A DNA stretch of 38,971 nt from Sulfitobacter sp. (lineage in GTDB: Bacteria; Pseudomonadota; Alphaproteobacteria; Rhodobacterales; Rhodobacteraceae), in assembly GCA_024636405.1 (NCBI GenBank), contig JAGXHC010000130.1, positions 1 through 38,971 on the forward strand, in the 5' to 3' direction. The notes beneath the pieces were generated by a model. It searched no databases and was not told where the DNA came from. It worked only from the letters and a program-made list of their open reading frames with translations. Shown one piece after another: positions 1-9,217 of this stretch. Within the stretch, counting starts at the first letter, position 1. The number at the start of each line of letters is the position of its first letter. Made by a program: the position numbers and the translations under genes.

Positions 1-930
1 CAGTTGCCCGATACCGTTCACCTTGAACACGTTCTCGGTGATGATGGCCCCGCCAAAGATCGCGGGCATGCCAAGGGCGATGACGGTGACCACTGGGATC
101 ATCGAGTTGCGAAGCACATGCACCAACACAACCGAGGTTTCCTTGAGGCCCTTGGCCCGCGCGGTGCGCACGTAGTCTTGGTTCAGGTTGTCCAGCATCG
201 CGCCACGCATGTAGCGGCTGATCTGGGCGGTGGTTTGCAGCGCCAGCACCATGACAGGCATGATCATCTGGAAGAACTGCACCTTAAAGCTTGCCCAATC
301 GGTGACCACGTGGGTGGTGTCATAGATAGAGGGCAACCAGCCCAGTGTGACTGAAAACACCACGATCAGCAGCGGGCCGGTGAAAAAGGGTGGGATCGAA
401 AAGCCGACCATGGTTACGAATGTCCCGGCCTGATCAAACAGCGAATAATGGCGGTAGGCGGAATAAACGCCGATGGGAATCGCGATCAGGATGCCCACAA
501 TATAGCTTAGGCCAACCACCCAAAGGGTTTGCGGCATCCGCTGGACCACGATGTCCATGACAGGGCTGCGGGTCTGCCAGCTGATGATGCGCTGGACCGG
601 GCGCACCGCACCGGAGTCAGGGTCAATGAAGGTCGAAAAATTCGTATCGGGCAACCAGCCCAGCAAGAATGTCTCGCGGGTGGCCCAATCGAGGAATACC
701 TGAGGTTCAACCCAGAAGAACTGAATGAGCCACTTGTAATATTGCACATAGATGGGCTGGCCCAGGCCAAGCGCCTCGCGCATCTTCTGTTTCACTTCGG
801 GCGGCACGGTCAGGGGCACCTGCGCCATCGGATCGCCGGGGGCGAGCTGAAGCAGCAGGAAGATAACCATACTGATGAACAGAAGCGTCGGGATCGACAA
901 GAGCAGTCGTCGAATGGTGAAAGTCAGCAT
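1..930 (-). CDS. Peptide-type ABC transporter permease (DppB family), 3' end cut off
   Basis: Inner-membrane permease of a peptide/nickel/opine-type ABC importer. Translation of the minus strand from the ATG at 928-930 gives 310 codons open to the left window edge, so the C-terminal end is missing. The start MLTFTIRRLLLSIPTLLFIS is the usual N-terminal helix of DppB/OppB proteins, followed by the family motif LAPGDP near residue 30. An EAA-like loop that contacts the ATPase is visible around residues 252-285 (DYVRTARAKGLKETSV). The periplasmic region after the first helix (about residues 35-125) carries a longer, aromatic-rich segment, as in the OppB subgroup with an extended loop. It lies downstream of the binding-protein gene on the same strand, separated by 95 bases holding a strong stem-loop. 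The second permease is presumably off the left edge. Substrate is not determinable from sequence. Confidence 0.93.
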   Translation of the reverse strand, partial: MLTFTIRRLLLSIPTLLFISMVIFLLLQLAPGDPMAQVPLTVPPEVKQKMREALGLGQPIYVQYYKWLIQFFWVEPQVFLDWATRETFLLGWLPDTNFSTFIDPDSGAVRPVQRIISWQTRSPVMDIVVQRMPQTLWVVGLSYIVGILIAIPIGVYSAYRHYSLFDQAGTFVTMVGFSIPPFFTGPLLIVVFSVTLGWLPSIYDTTHVVTDWASFKVQFFQMIMPVMVLALQTTAQISRYMRGAMLDNLNQDYVRTARAKGLKETSVVLVHVLRNSMIPVVTVIALGMPAIFGGAIITENVFKVNGIGQL

Positions 931-985
931 GCTCGGCGCCTTTGTAGTTCAGTCTGTGATGGAGGTGCGGTGTGTCTCAAAGGTT

Positions 986-1011
986 GGGGGAGCGCAAGAT
1001 GGCGCTCCCCC
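986..1011 (-). terminator. Intercistronic stem-loop between binding protein and permease
   Basis: A perfect 10-bp inverted repeat (gggggagcgc, six-base loop, gcgctccccc) lies just after the stop of the binding-protein gene and before the permease gene. It is not followed by a U-run in the leftward direction. A strong hairpin here is typical of ABC importer operons, where it protects the 3' end of the binding-protein mRNA and attenuates transcription into the membrane genes; that role is inferred. Confidence 0.6.
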
Positions 1012-1025
1012 CCAAATCAAAGGAA

Positions 1026-2747
1026 TTATTCCTTGATACGGTACCAATCAGCGACATTCCAAAGCTCGGAATCCCATGTGTTCAGAACCACGCCACCCAA
1101 GGTGGTCGAAACTGCCGATACACGACCACGGTCAACCAGTGGTACGATTGTCATGGTCTCTTTGGTGATGATGTTGTTCAGACGCTTGGCGATTTCGCCG
1201 CGCTTGTCCAACTCGCCTGTGCGGGACAATTCGTCCAGCAGCGCATCGTATTCCGCGTTACAGAAGCGGTTGATGTTCTCACCCTGCCATTGGCTGGATG
1301 GTTTGGGCTCGTTGCCGCAACGGTAGGCCGCCAGATAGGACTGTGGGTCTGTGCCGTCAAAGTTGTTGGCGTACATTTCCACGTCTGCATAGAACTTCTG
1401 GAAGGTGTCAGGCGAACCTGGGTCACCGCCGAAGAACACGGAAGCATCTACATTGCGCAGTTCAACTTCGACGCCGATCTGGTTCCACCAGTCTTTGATC
1501 AAAGCTTGGAAATCCTGACGGACTGCGTTTGTCGATGTTTGGTACAGCATCGACAGTTTCTTGCCGTCCTTGTCGCGCACGCCGTCACCATCGGAATCTG
1601 TCCAGCCGGATTCTTCGAGCAGTGCCTTGGCGCCTTCCAGATCCTGCGTCAGACATTCTGTGTTGTCGGAAGCATAAAGCTCTGGTGCGGGCACAAGGTT
1701 GCAGGTCGGACGACCAGCCTGACCGTAGCCAACTTCAACCAGCAACGGACGGTCGATGGCCATCGAAAGTGCTTTGCGAACGTTGAAATCTGACAGGAAG
1801 GGGTGGGGGTGCATTACGGTCGCACGCTCTCCTTCGGGCAGATCGGGCGACGGGTCGGTCATGTTCATCTCGATCCGCTCAACCAACGTACCGAATGCAG
1901 AAACGGGTACGCCTTGCCCGCCTTCGGCCATTTTCGCCAGAACGTCTGGTGCAAGCTGCATGTTCCATGCGTAGTCGTATTCGCCGGTTTCCATAACCGC
2001 ACGACCCGCTGCTGCCGCGTCGCCGCCGCCTTTGAAGGTCAAAGTTGCGAAGGCTGGTTTGTTTGGATCACGGAAGTTGGGGTTGGCTTCCATCTGGATA
2101 ACGTCGTTTGGACGGAAGTCCGTAACCATGAACGGGCCGGTGCCGATCGGGTTAAAGTTGGCTTCTGTACACTCGGGTGCCTTGGCACCCAGACATTCAG
2201 CGAACTGCGCAGCTTGGATAATGGGCGACTGTGCACCCATGAACGGGCCATAAGGGTTTGGCTTGGCTTCGGTAAAGTTTACCGTCAGCGTCAGATCATC
2301 AATGATGTCGATGCTTTCGACGCCGTCAAATTTCGCACCCTGTGCGCAACCGCCTTCGGGGTGCATACAGTAATCAGCGGTGAACTTGACGTCTGCCGAT
2401 GTGACAGGCGTGCCGTCAGACCACAGCAGGCCTTCTTTCAGCTTCCATGTGATGGATTTCAGGTCTTCTGAAACGCCACCGTTTTCAACTGTTGGAATCT
2501 CGGTCGCGAGGAAAGGCACCAGTGCGCCGGTTTCGTCGTACCGACCAAGCGGTTCAATCACGAGGCTTGCGGCTTCCAGATCCTTGGTGCCGCCCGACAG
2601 GTAGGGCGTCATGATCGAGGGCGCTTGCCAATAGATGATCTTGACCTCGCCGTCGCGTCCGCGCTCGCCCTCGTGGGCGGCTGCGAAAGCAGCGGGGGCA
2701 AAGGCCATCGTGGCCACGGCACCCATCAATAGGGTTTTCAAAGTCAT
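1026..2747 (-). CDS. Periplasmic substrate-binding protein, peptide/opine ABC transporter (SBP family 5)
   Basis: Extracytoplasmic solute receptor of the ABC importer, 573 residues. The N-terminus MTLKTLLMGAVATMAFAPAA is a classic Sec signal peptide with likely cleavage after AFA near residue 22. The mature part shows family 5 features: a YWQAPSIMTPYLSGG start, LKEGLLWSDGTPVTSADVKF near residues 105-125 (the conserved W-x-DG-x-P-x-TA-x-DV segment), and the FNVRKALSMAIDR segment in the middle. Several cysteines could form two or three disulfides in the periplasm. The start codon is preceded by a strong AAGGAG six bases upstream. The gene runs leftward into the permease and is divergent from the ATPase gene, so the importer is split over two transcripts. 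The size and the unusual length of the first domain fit binding proteins for oligopeptides or opines; the ligand is unknown. Confidence 0.93.
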   Translation of the reverse strand: MTLKTLLMGAVATMAFAPAAFAAAHEGERGRDGEVKIIYWQAPSIMTPYLSGGTKDLEAASLVIEPLGRYDETGALVPFLATEIPTVENGGVSEDLKSITWKLKEGLLWSDGTPVTSADVKFTADYCMHPEGGCAQGAKFDGVESIDIIDDLTLTVNFTEAKPNPYGPFMGAQSPIIQAAQFAECLGAKAPECTEANFNPIGTGPFMVTDFRPNDVIQMEANPNFRDPNKPAFATLTFKGGGDAAAAGRAVMETGEYDYAWNMQLAPDVLAKMAEGGQGVPVSAFGTLVERIEMNMTDPSPDLPEGERATVMHPHPFLSDFNVRKALSMAIDRPLLVEVGYGQAGRPTCNLVPAPELYASDNTECLTQDLEGAKALLEESGWTDSDGDGVRDKDGKKLSMLYQTSTNAVRQDFQALIKDWWNQIGVEVELRNVDASVFFGGDPGSPDTFQKFYADVEMYANNFDGTDPQSYLAAYRCGNEPKPSSQWQGENINRFCNAEYDALLDELSRTGELDKRGEIAKRLNNIITKETMTIVPLVDRGRVSAVSTTLGGVVLNTWDSELWNVADWYRIKE

Positions 2748-3066
2748 ATCTTACTCCTTGTTGGACACCGGTGATTTCTTTCGGTGGTGCCACGTATTTT
2801 TGTCGGGCGTCGATCTAGACGAACCGAACTTTCTTATTATCGAACCCGGAAGGTCAAGTAGGCTGGATGAGAGTGATGAGAAAAGCATCACTAATCCGGC
2901 CACGTCTTCGCCCCCCAAAGCGCGCTGTCCCATCGAAACAGGTTTGAGATAAAATGCAAGCCTTGAGATTTGTGGATCAGGGGCAAATGGTGTGCGGGTT
3001 TGACACCGGATGATGATTGGCTTTAGCGTCTGCAGATCGGTTCAGTTACCAGCGGTGGAAAATCTC
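2748..3066. promoter_or_regulatory. Divergent control region of the ABC importer genes
   Basis: Stretch of 319 bases between the leftward binding-protein gene and the rightward ATPase gene without any convincing coding sequence. It holds an inverted repeat at 2872-2892 (AGTGATG, seven-base spacer, CATCACT), a candidate operator for a regulator not present in the window. A perfect TTGACA hexamer lies at 3000-3005, facing the ATPase gene, but the expected -10 region near 3023-3028 (TTAGCG) is poor, so promoter assignment is tentative. No promoter for the leftward transcript stood out. Confidence 0.4.
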
Positions 3067-4899
3067 ATGCTTGACGACAGTACGCCAGTCCCAATCGCGC
3101 AAATTCAAGGGCTTAGGGTTGAATTCCAGACACAAGACGGCCCCGTCTTGGGCGTGGAGAACGTTAGTTTCGACATCAGATCCGGCGAAACGGTTTGCGT
3201 CGTTGGCGAATCCGGTTCGGGAAAGTCGGTGTCTTCCTTGTCGTTGATGCGTCTTGTCGAATTTGGCGGCGGAAAAATCACCGGCGGTCGCCTATTATTT
3301 GAGCGCCAGAATAATCCTTCAGTGGATTTGGCAGAGACTGACCAGGAATTGATGCGCGAAATTCGCGGTAACGAGATCGGAATGATCTTCCAGGAACCGA
3401 TGACGGCGCTGAACCCCGTATTCACCGTGGGGCGCCAGCTGACAGAAGGGTTGCGCCTGCACAAAGGCATGTCCAAGGCGGAGGCCGAAGCCCGGGCGCT
3501 GGAACTTCTGACCCAAGTACGCATCCCTCAACCTGATCGACGGCTCAAGCAATACCCTCACGAATTGTCTGGCGGGATGCGCCAGCGCGTGGTCATTGCG
3601 ATGGCGCTGGCGTGTTCGCCGCGTCTGTTGATCGCGGACGAGCCGACGACGGCGTTGGACGTTACCATTCAGGCAGAAATTCTTGCGCTGATTGACCGGC
3701 TCAAGCGCGAAACCGGTACGGCCGTGATGTTCATCACCCACGACATGGCCGTCGTGGCGCAGATGGCCGACCGCGTCGTCGTCATGTTCCGCGGCAACAA
3801 GGTTGAAGAGGGCACTGTCGAGGAAATCTTTGAAAACCCCCAGCACCCCTACACAAAAGCCTTGTTGGCCGCCGTCCCGAAACTGGGCGAGATGACAGGC
3901 AAGGCATATCCCGAACCGATGAAGCTGCTGGGCAATAAAGACAAGCCGATCGTGCCGATCAAGGGCACAAATGAGGTCTTGCTGACCGTCAAGAACCTGA
4001 CCACGCGCTTTGCAGTCACGGGTGGGTTTTTCCGCCGCACCGTTGCGAATGTCCACGCCGTCGAGGATCTGTCTTTTACCATTAACAAGGGTCAGACGCT
4101 GAGCCTTGTTGGCGAATCTGGCTGTGGGAAATCCACGGCAGGGCGGTCGATCCTGCGGCTGGTGGAGCCACTTTCCGGCGAGGTTGATATCGCGGGAAAA
4201 GATATCATGGCGCTGAACGCGCATGACCTGCGAGAAGCGCGGCTTGATATGCAGATGATCTTTCAAGACCCCTTCGCCTCGCTTAACCCGCAAATGCAAC
4301 TCTCCGATCAGGTCGCCGAGCCGATCCACAATTTCGGCACGCTCAAGGGTGAGGCGCTTACCAAGCGGATCGAGACGCTTTTTGACCGTGTGGAATTGCC
4401 GCGTAGCTTCATGCGCCGTTTCCCTCATGAACTTTCGGGCGGCCAACGCCAGCGCGTCGCAATTGCCCGTGCTCTTGCGCTGAACCCCAAGCTGATCATC
4501 GCAGACGAAGCCGTGTCCGCGCTTGATGTATCCGTGCAGGCGCAGGTGGTGAACCTGATGCTGGAACTGCAGCAGGAACTTGGGCTGTCCTTCCTGTTTA
4601 TCAGCCACGACATGGCCGTCGTCGAGCGCGTCAGCCATCAGGTCGGTGTGATGTACCTTGGCCGAATTGTTGAGCTTGGAACGCGTCAGCAGGTGTTTGA
4701 GAACCCCCAACACCCTTATACGCAGGCATTGATGAAAGCGGTTCCGATCGCCGATCCGCGCAAACGCAAGAAAGAAAGCGAGCTGAATTTCAAACCGATT
4801 CCGTCGCCGATCCATCCGGTCAGCTACACGCCGGAACCGTCGGTTTACAAAACTGTTTCGCCCGGCCATCAGGTGCTTTTGACCGACAGCGGATATTAA
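3067..4899 (+). CDS. Peptide-type ABC transporter, double ATP-binding protein (DppD-DppF fusion)
   Basis: Cytoplasmic ATPase of 610 residues with two complete nucleotide-binding domains in one chain. First domain: Walker A GESGSGKS (about 47-54), signature LSGGMRQR (167-174), Walker B LLIADEP (187-193). Second domain: Walker A GESGCGKS (349-356), signature LSGGQRQR (456-463), Walker B LIIADE (476-481); the residue after the catalytic Glu is Ala instead of Pro, as is common in the DppF half. Each half ends with the oligopeptide-transporter C-terminal region ([11 protein letters not shown] and [11 protein letters not shown]). An upstream in-frame ATG at 3010 exists, but it has no ribosome-binding site and sits directly after a TTGACA hexamer, so the ATG at 3067, preceded by GGTGGA, is preferred. 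It likely powers the permease and binding protein on the other side of the intergenic region. Confidence 0.93.
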   Translation: MLDDSTPVPIAQIQGLRVEFQTQDGPVLGVENVSFDIRSGETVCVVGESGSGKSVSSLSLMRLVEFGGGKITGGRLLFERQNNPSVDLAETDQELMREIRGNEIGMIFQEPMTALNPVFTVGRQLTEGLRLHKGMSKAEAEARALELLTQVRIPQPDRRLKQYPHELSGGMRQRVVIAMALACSPRLLIADEPTTALDVTIQAEILALIDRLKRETGTAVMFITHDMAVVAQMADRVVVMFRGNKVEEGTVEEIFENPQHPYTKALLAAVPKLGEMTGKAYPEPMKLLGNKDKPIVPIKGTNEVLLTVKNLTTRFAVTGGFFRRTVANVHAVEDLSFTINKGQTLSLVGESGCGKSTAGRSILRLVEPLSGEVDIAGKDIMALNAHDLREARLDMQMIFQDPFASLNPQMQLSDQVAEPIHNFGTLKGEALTKRIETLFDRVELPRSFMRRFPHELSGGQRQRVAIARALALNPKLIIADEAVSALDVSVQAQVVNLMLELQQELGLSFLFISHDMAVVERVSHQVGVMYLGRIVELGTRQQVFENPQHPYTQALMKAVPIADPRKRKKESELNFKPIPSPIHPVSYTPEPSVYKTVSPGHQVLLTDSGY

Positions 4900-4909
4900 A
4901 GGACAGCCA

Positions 4910-6073
4910 ATGGCCGTACGTATGACCCCCTTTGCGTTAATGGAGAAGCTGATCAGTTTTCCCACAGTGTCGCGCGATACCAACATCCCGTTGGTGGATT
5001 GGGTTGCCGATTATCTGTCGGGTCACGGAATCGAGTCGCATCGCTATATCGATCCCGATCAGCCAAAACATGCGCTGTTTGCCCATGTGGGCCCTTGGGA
5101 AGAAGGCGCTGTGGTGTTGTCGGGTCATACTGATGTCGTGCCCGTCGACGGGCAGCCGTGGGACAGCGACCCTTACAGCGTCGTTGAAAGGGATGGCCGC
5201 TATTACGGGCGTGGCACCTGCGACATGAAGGGCTTTGACGCCATGGCGATTTGGGCGCTGGTCGAGGCGAAATACGCAGGGGTCAAACAACCCCTTCAAA
5301 TCGCGCTTAGCTTTGACGAGGAAGTCGGCTGTCTGGGTGCGCCCCCAATGATCTTGGCAATGCAGCCGATCTTGCCGAAAGGGAAAATGGTCATCGTGGG
5401 AGAGCCTTCGACCATGCAGGCCGTAAGTGGGCATAAAGGCGGCATCGGGTTCAACACTCATGTCGTGGGGTTCGAAGTTCATTCATCCCTGCTGCACACA
5501 GGGGTCAATGCGATCATGGCGGGGGCAAAGCTGATCGAGTGGGCCAACGAGATGAACACCGAAAACTTCGCCCGCAAACCCTCTGACCTGGCAGCACTGT
5601 TCGATCCGCCCTTTACCACGTGCCACGTGGGCATGATCTCGGGGGGGACTGCGCATAATATCACCGCCAAGGATTGTAAGTTCGCGATGGATTTCCGCGT
5701 GGTGCCGGGCGAGGACAAGAATGCGTGGGGCTCGGCCTATCTTAAGAAGGTGCGTCAAGTCGAAAAGCAGATGCAAGAGGTTGTGCCTGACACCTACATC
5801 GAAATCACGCCCCGCTTTGACGTGCCAGCGCTTCAGCCCGAAAAAGACGGCGCTGCCGAGACTTTTGTGCGCCAGATCACAGGTGACAACGCCAGCCACA
5901 AGGTCAGCTATGGCACCGAGGCCGGCCAATTTCAGGACGCCGGATATAGTGCGATTATTTGCGGCCCCGGTGACATCGCGCAGGCGCATCAGCCGAACGA
6001 ATATATCGAAGTTTCCCAGTTCGAGGCTGGGCATAAGTTCATGCGCGACCTTGTTGGACGATTGTCTGCCTGA
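4910..6073 (+). CDS. argE: M20 family deacetylase, acetylornithine deacetylase (ArgE) type
   Basis: Cytoplasmic zinc hydrolase of 387 residues that removes acyl groups from N-acyl amino acids; ArgE itself turns N-acetylornithine into ornithine. Metal-binding motifs are complete: SGHTDVVPVDG (His73, Asp75), GRGTCDMKGF (Asp105), FDEEVG (catalytic Glu137, metal Glu138), VGEPS (Glu165) and a C-terminal GPGDIAQAHQPNEYI histidine. The dimerisation domain sits between about residues 180 and 300. It begins 10 bases after the ABC ATPase gene with AAAGGA in front, so it is very likely co-transcribed with it. In this setting a catabolic role on an imported N-acyl amino acid is as likely as arginine synthesis, since many relatives make ornithine by the ArgJ route; the symbol reflects family, not proven substrate. 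Confidence 0.85.
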   Translation: MAVRMTPFALMEKLISFPTVSRDTNIPLVDWVADYLSGHGIESHRYIDPDQPKHALFAHVGPWEEGAVVLSGHTDVVPVDGQPWDSDPYSVVERDGRYYGRGTCDMKGFDAMAIWALVEAKYAGVKQPLQIALSFDEEVGCLGAPPMILAMQPILPKGKMVIVGEPSTMQAVSGHKGGIGFNTHVVGFEVHSSLLHTGVNAIMAGAKLIEWANEMNTENFARKPSDLAALFDPPFTTCHVGMISGGTAHNITAKDCKFAMDFRVVPGEDKNAWGSAYLKKVRQVEKQMQEVVPDTYIEITPRFDVPALQPEKDGAAETFVRQITGDNASHKVSYGTEAGQFQDAGYSAIICGPGDIAQAHQPNEYIEVSQFEAGHKFMRDLVGRLSA

Positions 6074-6120
6074 CACAGACGTGGGGCAGCCCTACAAATA
6101 TTTGAGTGAAAAGTTACCCC

Positions 6121-7464
6121 ATGATTTTCCCGATCAATACTGACACTCCGGTCACCTATCCGGGCCCGCAGCCCCGGTCTGCCGATGTGGTGGTGATCGG
6201 GGGAGGGGTGATTGGCGTCTGCACGGCATTGTTTTTGGCCCGGGATGGTCACAAGGTGGTCTTGCTGGAAAAGGGCCGCATCGCGGGTGAACAATCCAGC
6301 CGCAACTGGGGCTGGATCAGGCAGCAAGGCCGCGACCCTGACGAGATGCCGATCATGGCCGAAGCGCAGCGCCTGTGGCAGGAATTGGCCGGGCAAACCA
6401 ATGTTGATATTGGATTGCGCACGGGGGGCATCGCCTATCTGGCAAGAAAAGAGCGCGAGCTGAAAGGGTATGAGGCATGGTTGCCACACGCCAAGGCGAA
6501 CGGCGTCGAGACCAAGATGCTTTCAAGTGCCGAAGTCGCAGCGATGTTTCCCGGCATTTCACAACGGCCTTTGGGTGCCATGGTCACAGCGTCGGATATG
6601 CGCGCGGAACCTTGGGTCGCTGTGCCAGCCTTGGCCGCGATTGCCGCGCGCGAAGGGGTGCAGATTGTAGAAAACTGCGCGGTGCGAAGCCTTGATATCG
6701 CCGCAGGCCGCGTTGCGGGCGTGATAACAGAAACGGGCCGCATCACCGCCCCGGAGGTGGTCTTGGCAGGGGGGGCTTGGTCTGCACTGTTCTTGCGCAA
6801 TCACGGCATCAGTATGCCGCAGCTTTCCGTGCGCGAAAACGTCGCCGCGACCGAGCCTTTGCCGGAAATTTATGCAGGTGCTGCAGCGGACCGCAAAGTC
6901 GCGTTTCGTCGTCGTGAGGACGGCGGCTATACACTGGCCCCTCCGGGTGCGCCTGAATTGTTTGTCGGCCCCGATGCCGTGCGCGCCTTTCCTCACTACC
7001 TGACCCAGCTCAAGGCCGACCCCTTTGGTCAGGTTCTGCACCCTTTCGCGCCCAAAGGCTTTCCTGATGCCTGGGGCACAAAGCGCCGTTGGAGCAGTGA
7101 CGAGAAAACTCCGTTTGAAGCGATGCGGATCCTGAACCCAGCCCCCAATATGGGCAAGATCAACCGCCTTTTGCGTAATTTTGCAGCGCTTTTCCCAGAA
7201 CTGCCGCCTGTCCGCCTCAAGGGGGCATGGGCCGGCATGATCGATACCATGCCCGACATCGTGCCCGTGGTGGACCGCGCCCCAACGCTGCCCGGTCTGA
7301 CAATCGGGACAGGCATGTCCGGTCACGGCTTTGGGATCGGGCCGGGCATGGGGCGGGTCTTGGCCGCATTGGTCACAGGCGGCACCGTGGGGCATGACCT
7401 AACCAGATTTCGCCTGTCGCGGTTCAGTGATGGCAGCCCGATGGTTCTGGGCCCCAACGTCTGA
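6121..7464 (+). CDS. FAD-dependent amine/D-amino-acid oxidoreductase (DAO/DadA superfamily)
   Basis: Flavoprotein of 447 residues in the DAO superfamily, which oxidises secondary amines or D-amino acids. The N-terminal Rossmann motif VVVIGGGVIGVCTALFLARD, ending in an acidic residue (LLEKG), binds FAD. The EQSSRNWGWIRQQGRDP stretch is the usual DadA/SoxB-like segment following it. The C-terminal TIGTGMSGHGFGIGPGMGR motif, with the GHG loop contacting FAD, is also typical. A GTG at 6106 in the same frame is possible, but the ATG at 6121 places the protein start closer to the Rossmann fold as in relatives; neither has a strong ribosome-binding site. The gene follows the ArgE-like gene by 47 bases. 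Oxidation of the amino acid freed by the neighbouring deacylases is a plausible inference; the substrate is unknown. Confidence 0.88.
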   Translation: MIFPINTDTPVTYPGPQPRSADVVVIGGGVIGVCTALFLARDGHKVVLLEKGRIAGEQSSRNWGWIRQQGRDPDEMPIMAEAQRLWQELAGQTNVDIGLRTGGIAYLARKERELKGYEAWLPHAKANGVETKMLSSAEVAAMFPGISQRPLGAMVTASDMRAEPWVAVPALAAIAAREGVQIVENCAVRSLDIAAGRVAGVITETGRITAPEVVLAGGAWSALFLRNHGISMPQLSVRENVAATEPLPEIYAGAAADRKVAFRRREDGGYTLAPPGAPELFVGPDAVRAFPHYLTQLKADPFGQVLHPFAPKGFPDAWGTKRRWSSDEKTPFEAMRILNPAPNMGKINRLLRNFAALFPELPPVRLKGAWAGMIDTMPDIVPVVDRAPTLPGLTIGTGMSGHGFGIGPGMGRVLAALVTGGTVGHDLTRFRLSRFSDGSPMVLGPNV

Positions 7465-7487
7465 TGTCGTTAAAAAGGATGCGTTCC

Positions 7488-7993
7488 ATGCCGATCAAGA
7501 ATCGCGTTGCCGTGATGCAGGCGGAAAACACTGCATGGCGTAGGCATCTGCCTACCATTCCAGAACTGCTCGCATGATTGTGGCCATGAACCGCCGTGTG
7601 TGTGGCACAGTGCGGACGCTGGATTCCGGTATCCGCGATCTGGCGCAAAAGCGTGTCGAGGCGATTGTGACCCGTACCCGTGCAGCGTACCAATTCAGCG
7701 CTGCGATCGACTATCTGCGCGGCGATGCGATTACCGTAAATGCAGAAGATAGCATCCGTTTGGCCGCCCAAGCAGCCGGTAAGGTAACACCGGGCCTTGA
7801 CCACGACACGCCCCCGATCATGGCCTGCGAGGATTTTTCCTATATGCTCAACAAACGGCCCGGTGCCTATATGATACTGGGCAATGATGGTGGTGCGACG
7901 GTGCACCACCCGCAGTATACTTTAAACGACGATGCGATCCCCGCCGGTTGCAGCTGGTTTGCCGAGATGCTTGAGGCCCGGTTGCCGGCTTGA
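7488..7993 (+). pseudogene. Broken M20D amidohydrolase, internal deletion
   Basis: Remnant of an amidohydrolase related to the intact gene that follows it. The 5' part (ATG at 7488, good AAGGAT ahead) reads MPIKNRVAVMQAENTAWRRH and stops at 7575-7577 after 29 codons; it matches residues 1-27 of the neighbour. The rest of the frame, shifted by -1 and starting at an ATG at 7574 overlapping that stop, matches residues from about 253 to the C-terminus (GTVRTL, EDF, RPGAY, VHHP, IPAGCSW). About 225 residues are missing, including Asp79, Cys104, His106, Glu138/139 and His165 of the neighbour's numbering. The C-terminal fragment of 139 codons is still open, but cannot form the metal site. By eye only about half of the aligned residues match the neighbour, so this was an older paralogue, not a fresh copy. 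Confidence 0.88.
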
Positions 7994-8047
7994 TAAAGGC
8001 GCGGGATGGCTCCCATCTCGCGCGTTCAAATATGAATAGGACACAAT

Positions 8048-9211
8048 ATGCCCGTTAAGAATCGCTTTGCCGAACTTCATGAAGACATAACCGCATGGCG
8101 AAGGGATTTGCACGAACACCCCGAAATCCTGTTCGAGACCCATCGGACATCGGCCACGGTCGCTGAGAAGCTGCGCTCGTTTGGCTGTGACGAAGTCGTT
8201 GAAGGGATTGGACGGACCGGGGTTGTCGGTCTGATCAAGGGCAACTCGACCGCCTCAGGCAAGGTGATTGGACTGCGTGCCGATATGGACGCCTTGCCGA
8301 TCCACGAACAAACCGGGCTTGAATATGCGTCAAAAACACCGAACGCCATGCATGCCTGCGGCCATGACGGGCACACGGCAATGCTGCTGGGGGCGGCGCA
8401 ATATCTGGCCGAGACCCGCAATTTTGACGGCACCGTTGTTGTCATCTTTCAGCCTGCCGAAGAAGGGGGCGGTGGTGGCCGCGAGATGTGCGAGGATGGC
8501 ATGATGGACCGCTGGAACATCCAGGAAGTCTACGGCATGCACAACTGGCCCGGCATTCCGACGGGTCAGTTCGGAATCCGTCCGGGTCCTTTCTTTGCCG
8601 CGACAGACCTGTTGGATATCGAAGTTGAGGGTGTTGGGGGGCATGCTGCAAAACCGCACGAGACAATTGATACCTCTGTTGTCACCGCGCATATCATCAC
8701 CGCGCTGCAAACTATTGTCAGCCGGAATGCCGATCCGATTGGCAATATCGTGGTGTCCATCACCTCGATTGAATCTTCTTCAAAAGCGTTCAACGTGATC
8801 CCGCAGCGGGTCAATCTCTTGGGGACTGTGCGGACGTTGTCGAACGATCTGCGTGATCTGGCAGAAAAGCGCGTGACCGAGATTTGCGAAGGGATCGCCA
8901 CGACGTTCGGGGCGACCGCCAAGGTCAACTATGTGCGCAACTATCCCGTGATGGTGAACCATGACGAGCAGACCGAATTTGCCGCCGAAGTGGCGCGCAG
9001 CATTTCCGGACAATGCGAAGAGGCGCCGCTGGTCATGGGCGGCGAAGATTTCGCCTTTATGCTGGAAGAGCGTCCCGGTGCCTATATTCTGGTCGGCAAT
9101 GGCGACACGGCGATGGTGCATCACCCGCTTTATAACTTCAACGACGATGTTATTCCGGCCGGATGCAGCTGGTGGGCGGGCATTGCCGAGCAACGCATGC
9201 CAATGGGGTGA
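8048..9211 (+). CDS. M20D family amidohydrolase (hippurate hydrolase / N-acyl amino acid hydrolase type)
   Basis: Cytoplasmic metal-dependent amidohydrolase of 387 residues. The M20D motifs are complete: RADMDALPI (Asp79), MHACGHDGHT (Cys104 and His106), FQPAEEGGGGG (Glu138/Glu139), GMHNWPG (His165), GGHAAKPH in the dimerisation domain, and MVHHPLYNFND (His358/359) near the end. The start has a moderate AGGA upstream. Members cleave hippurate, indole-acetyl amino acids or other N-acyl amino acids, and several are misnamed by family; the exact substrate is not visible. It ends the rightward cluster that starts with the ABC ATPase and follows a broken paralogue. Together with the ArgE-type enzyme, this suggests that the cluster handles acylated amino acids. 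Confidence 0.9.
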   Translation: MPVKNRFAELHEDITAWRRDLHEHPEILFETHRTSATVAEKLRSFGCDEVVEGIGRTGVVGLIKGNSTASGKVIGLRADMDALPIHEQTGLEYASKTPNAMHACGHDGHTAMLLGAAQYLAETRNFDGTVVVIFQPAEEGGGGGREMCEDGMMDRWNIQEVYGMHNWPGIPTGQFGIRPGPFFAATDLLDIEVEGVGGHAAKPHETIDTSVVTAHIITALQTIVSRNADPIGNIVVSITSIESSSKAFNVIPQRVNLLGTVRTLSNDLRDLAEKRVTEICEGIATTFGATAKVNYVRNYPVMVNHDEQTEFAAEVARSISGQCEEAPLVMGGEDFAFMLEERPGAYILVGNGDTAMVHHPLYNFNDDVIPAGCSWWAGIAEQRMPMG

Positions 9212-9217
9212 CAGCGT

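Noticed and set aside
3319..4986. Long open frame of 555 codons on the minus strand
   Set aside because: It lies entirely opposite the double ATPase, whose motifs are unmistakable; the open antisense frame results from GC-rich third positions, and its translation has no recognisable domain.
7574..7993. C-terminal amidohydrolase fragment as an independent gene
   Set aside because: It lacks the metal-binding domain of its family and begins at a deletion junction after an N-terminal remnant, so a broken gene is the simpler reading.
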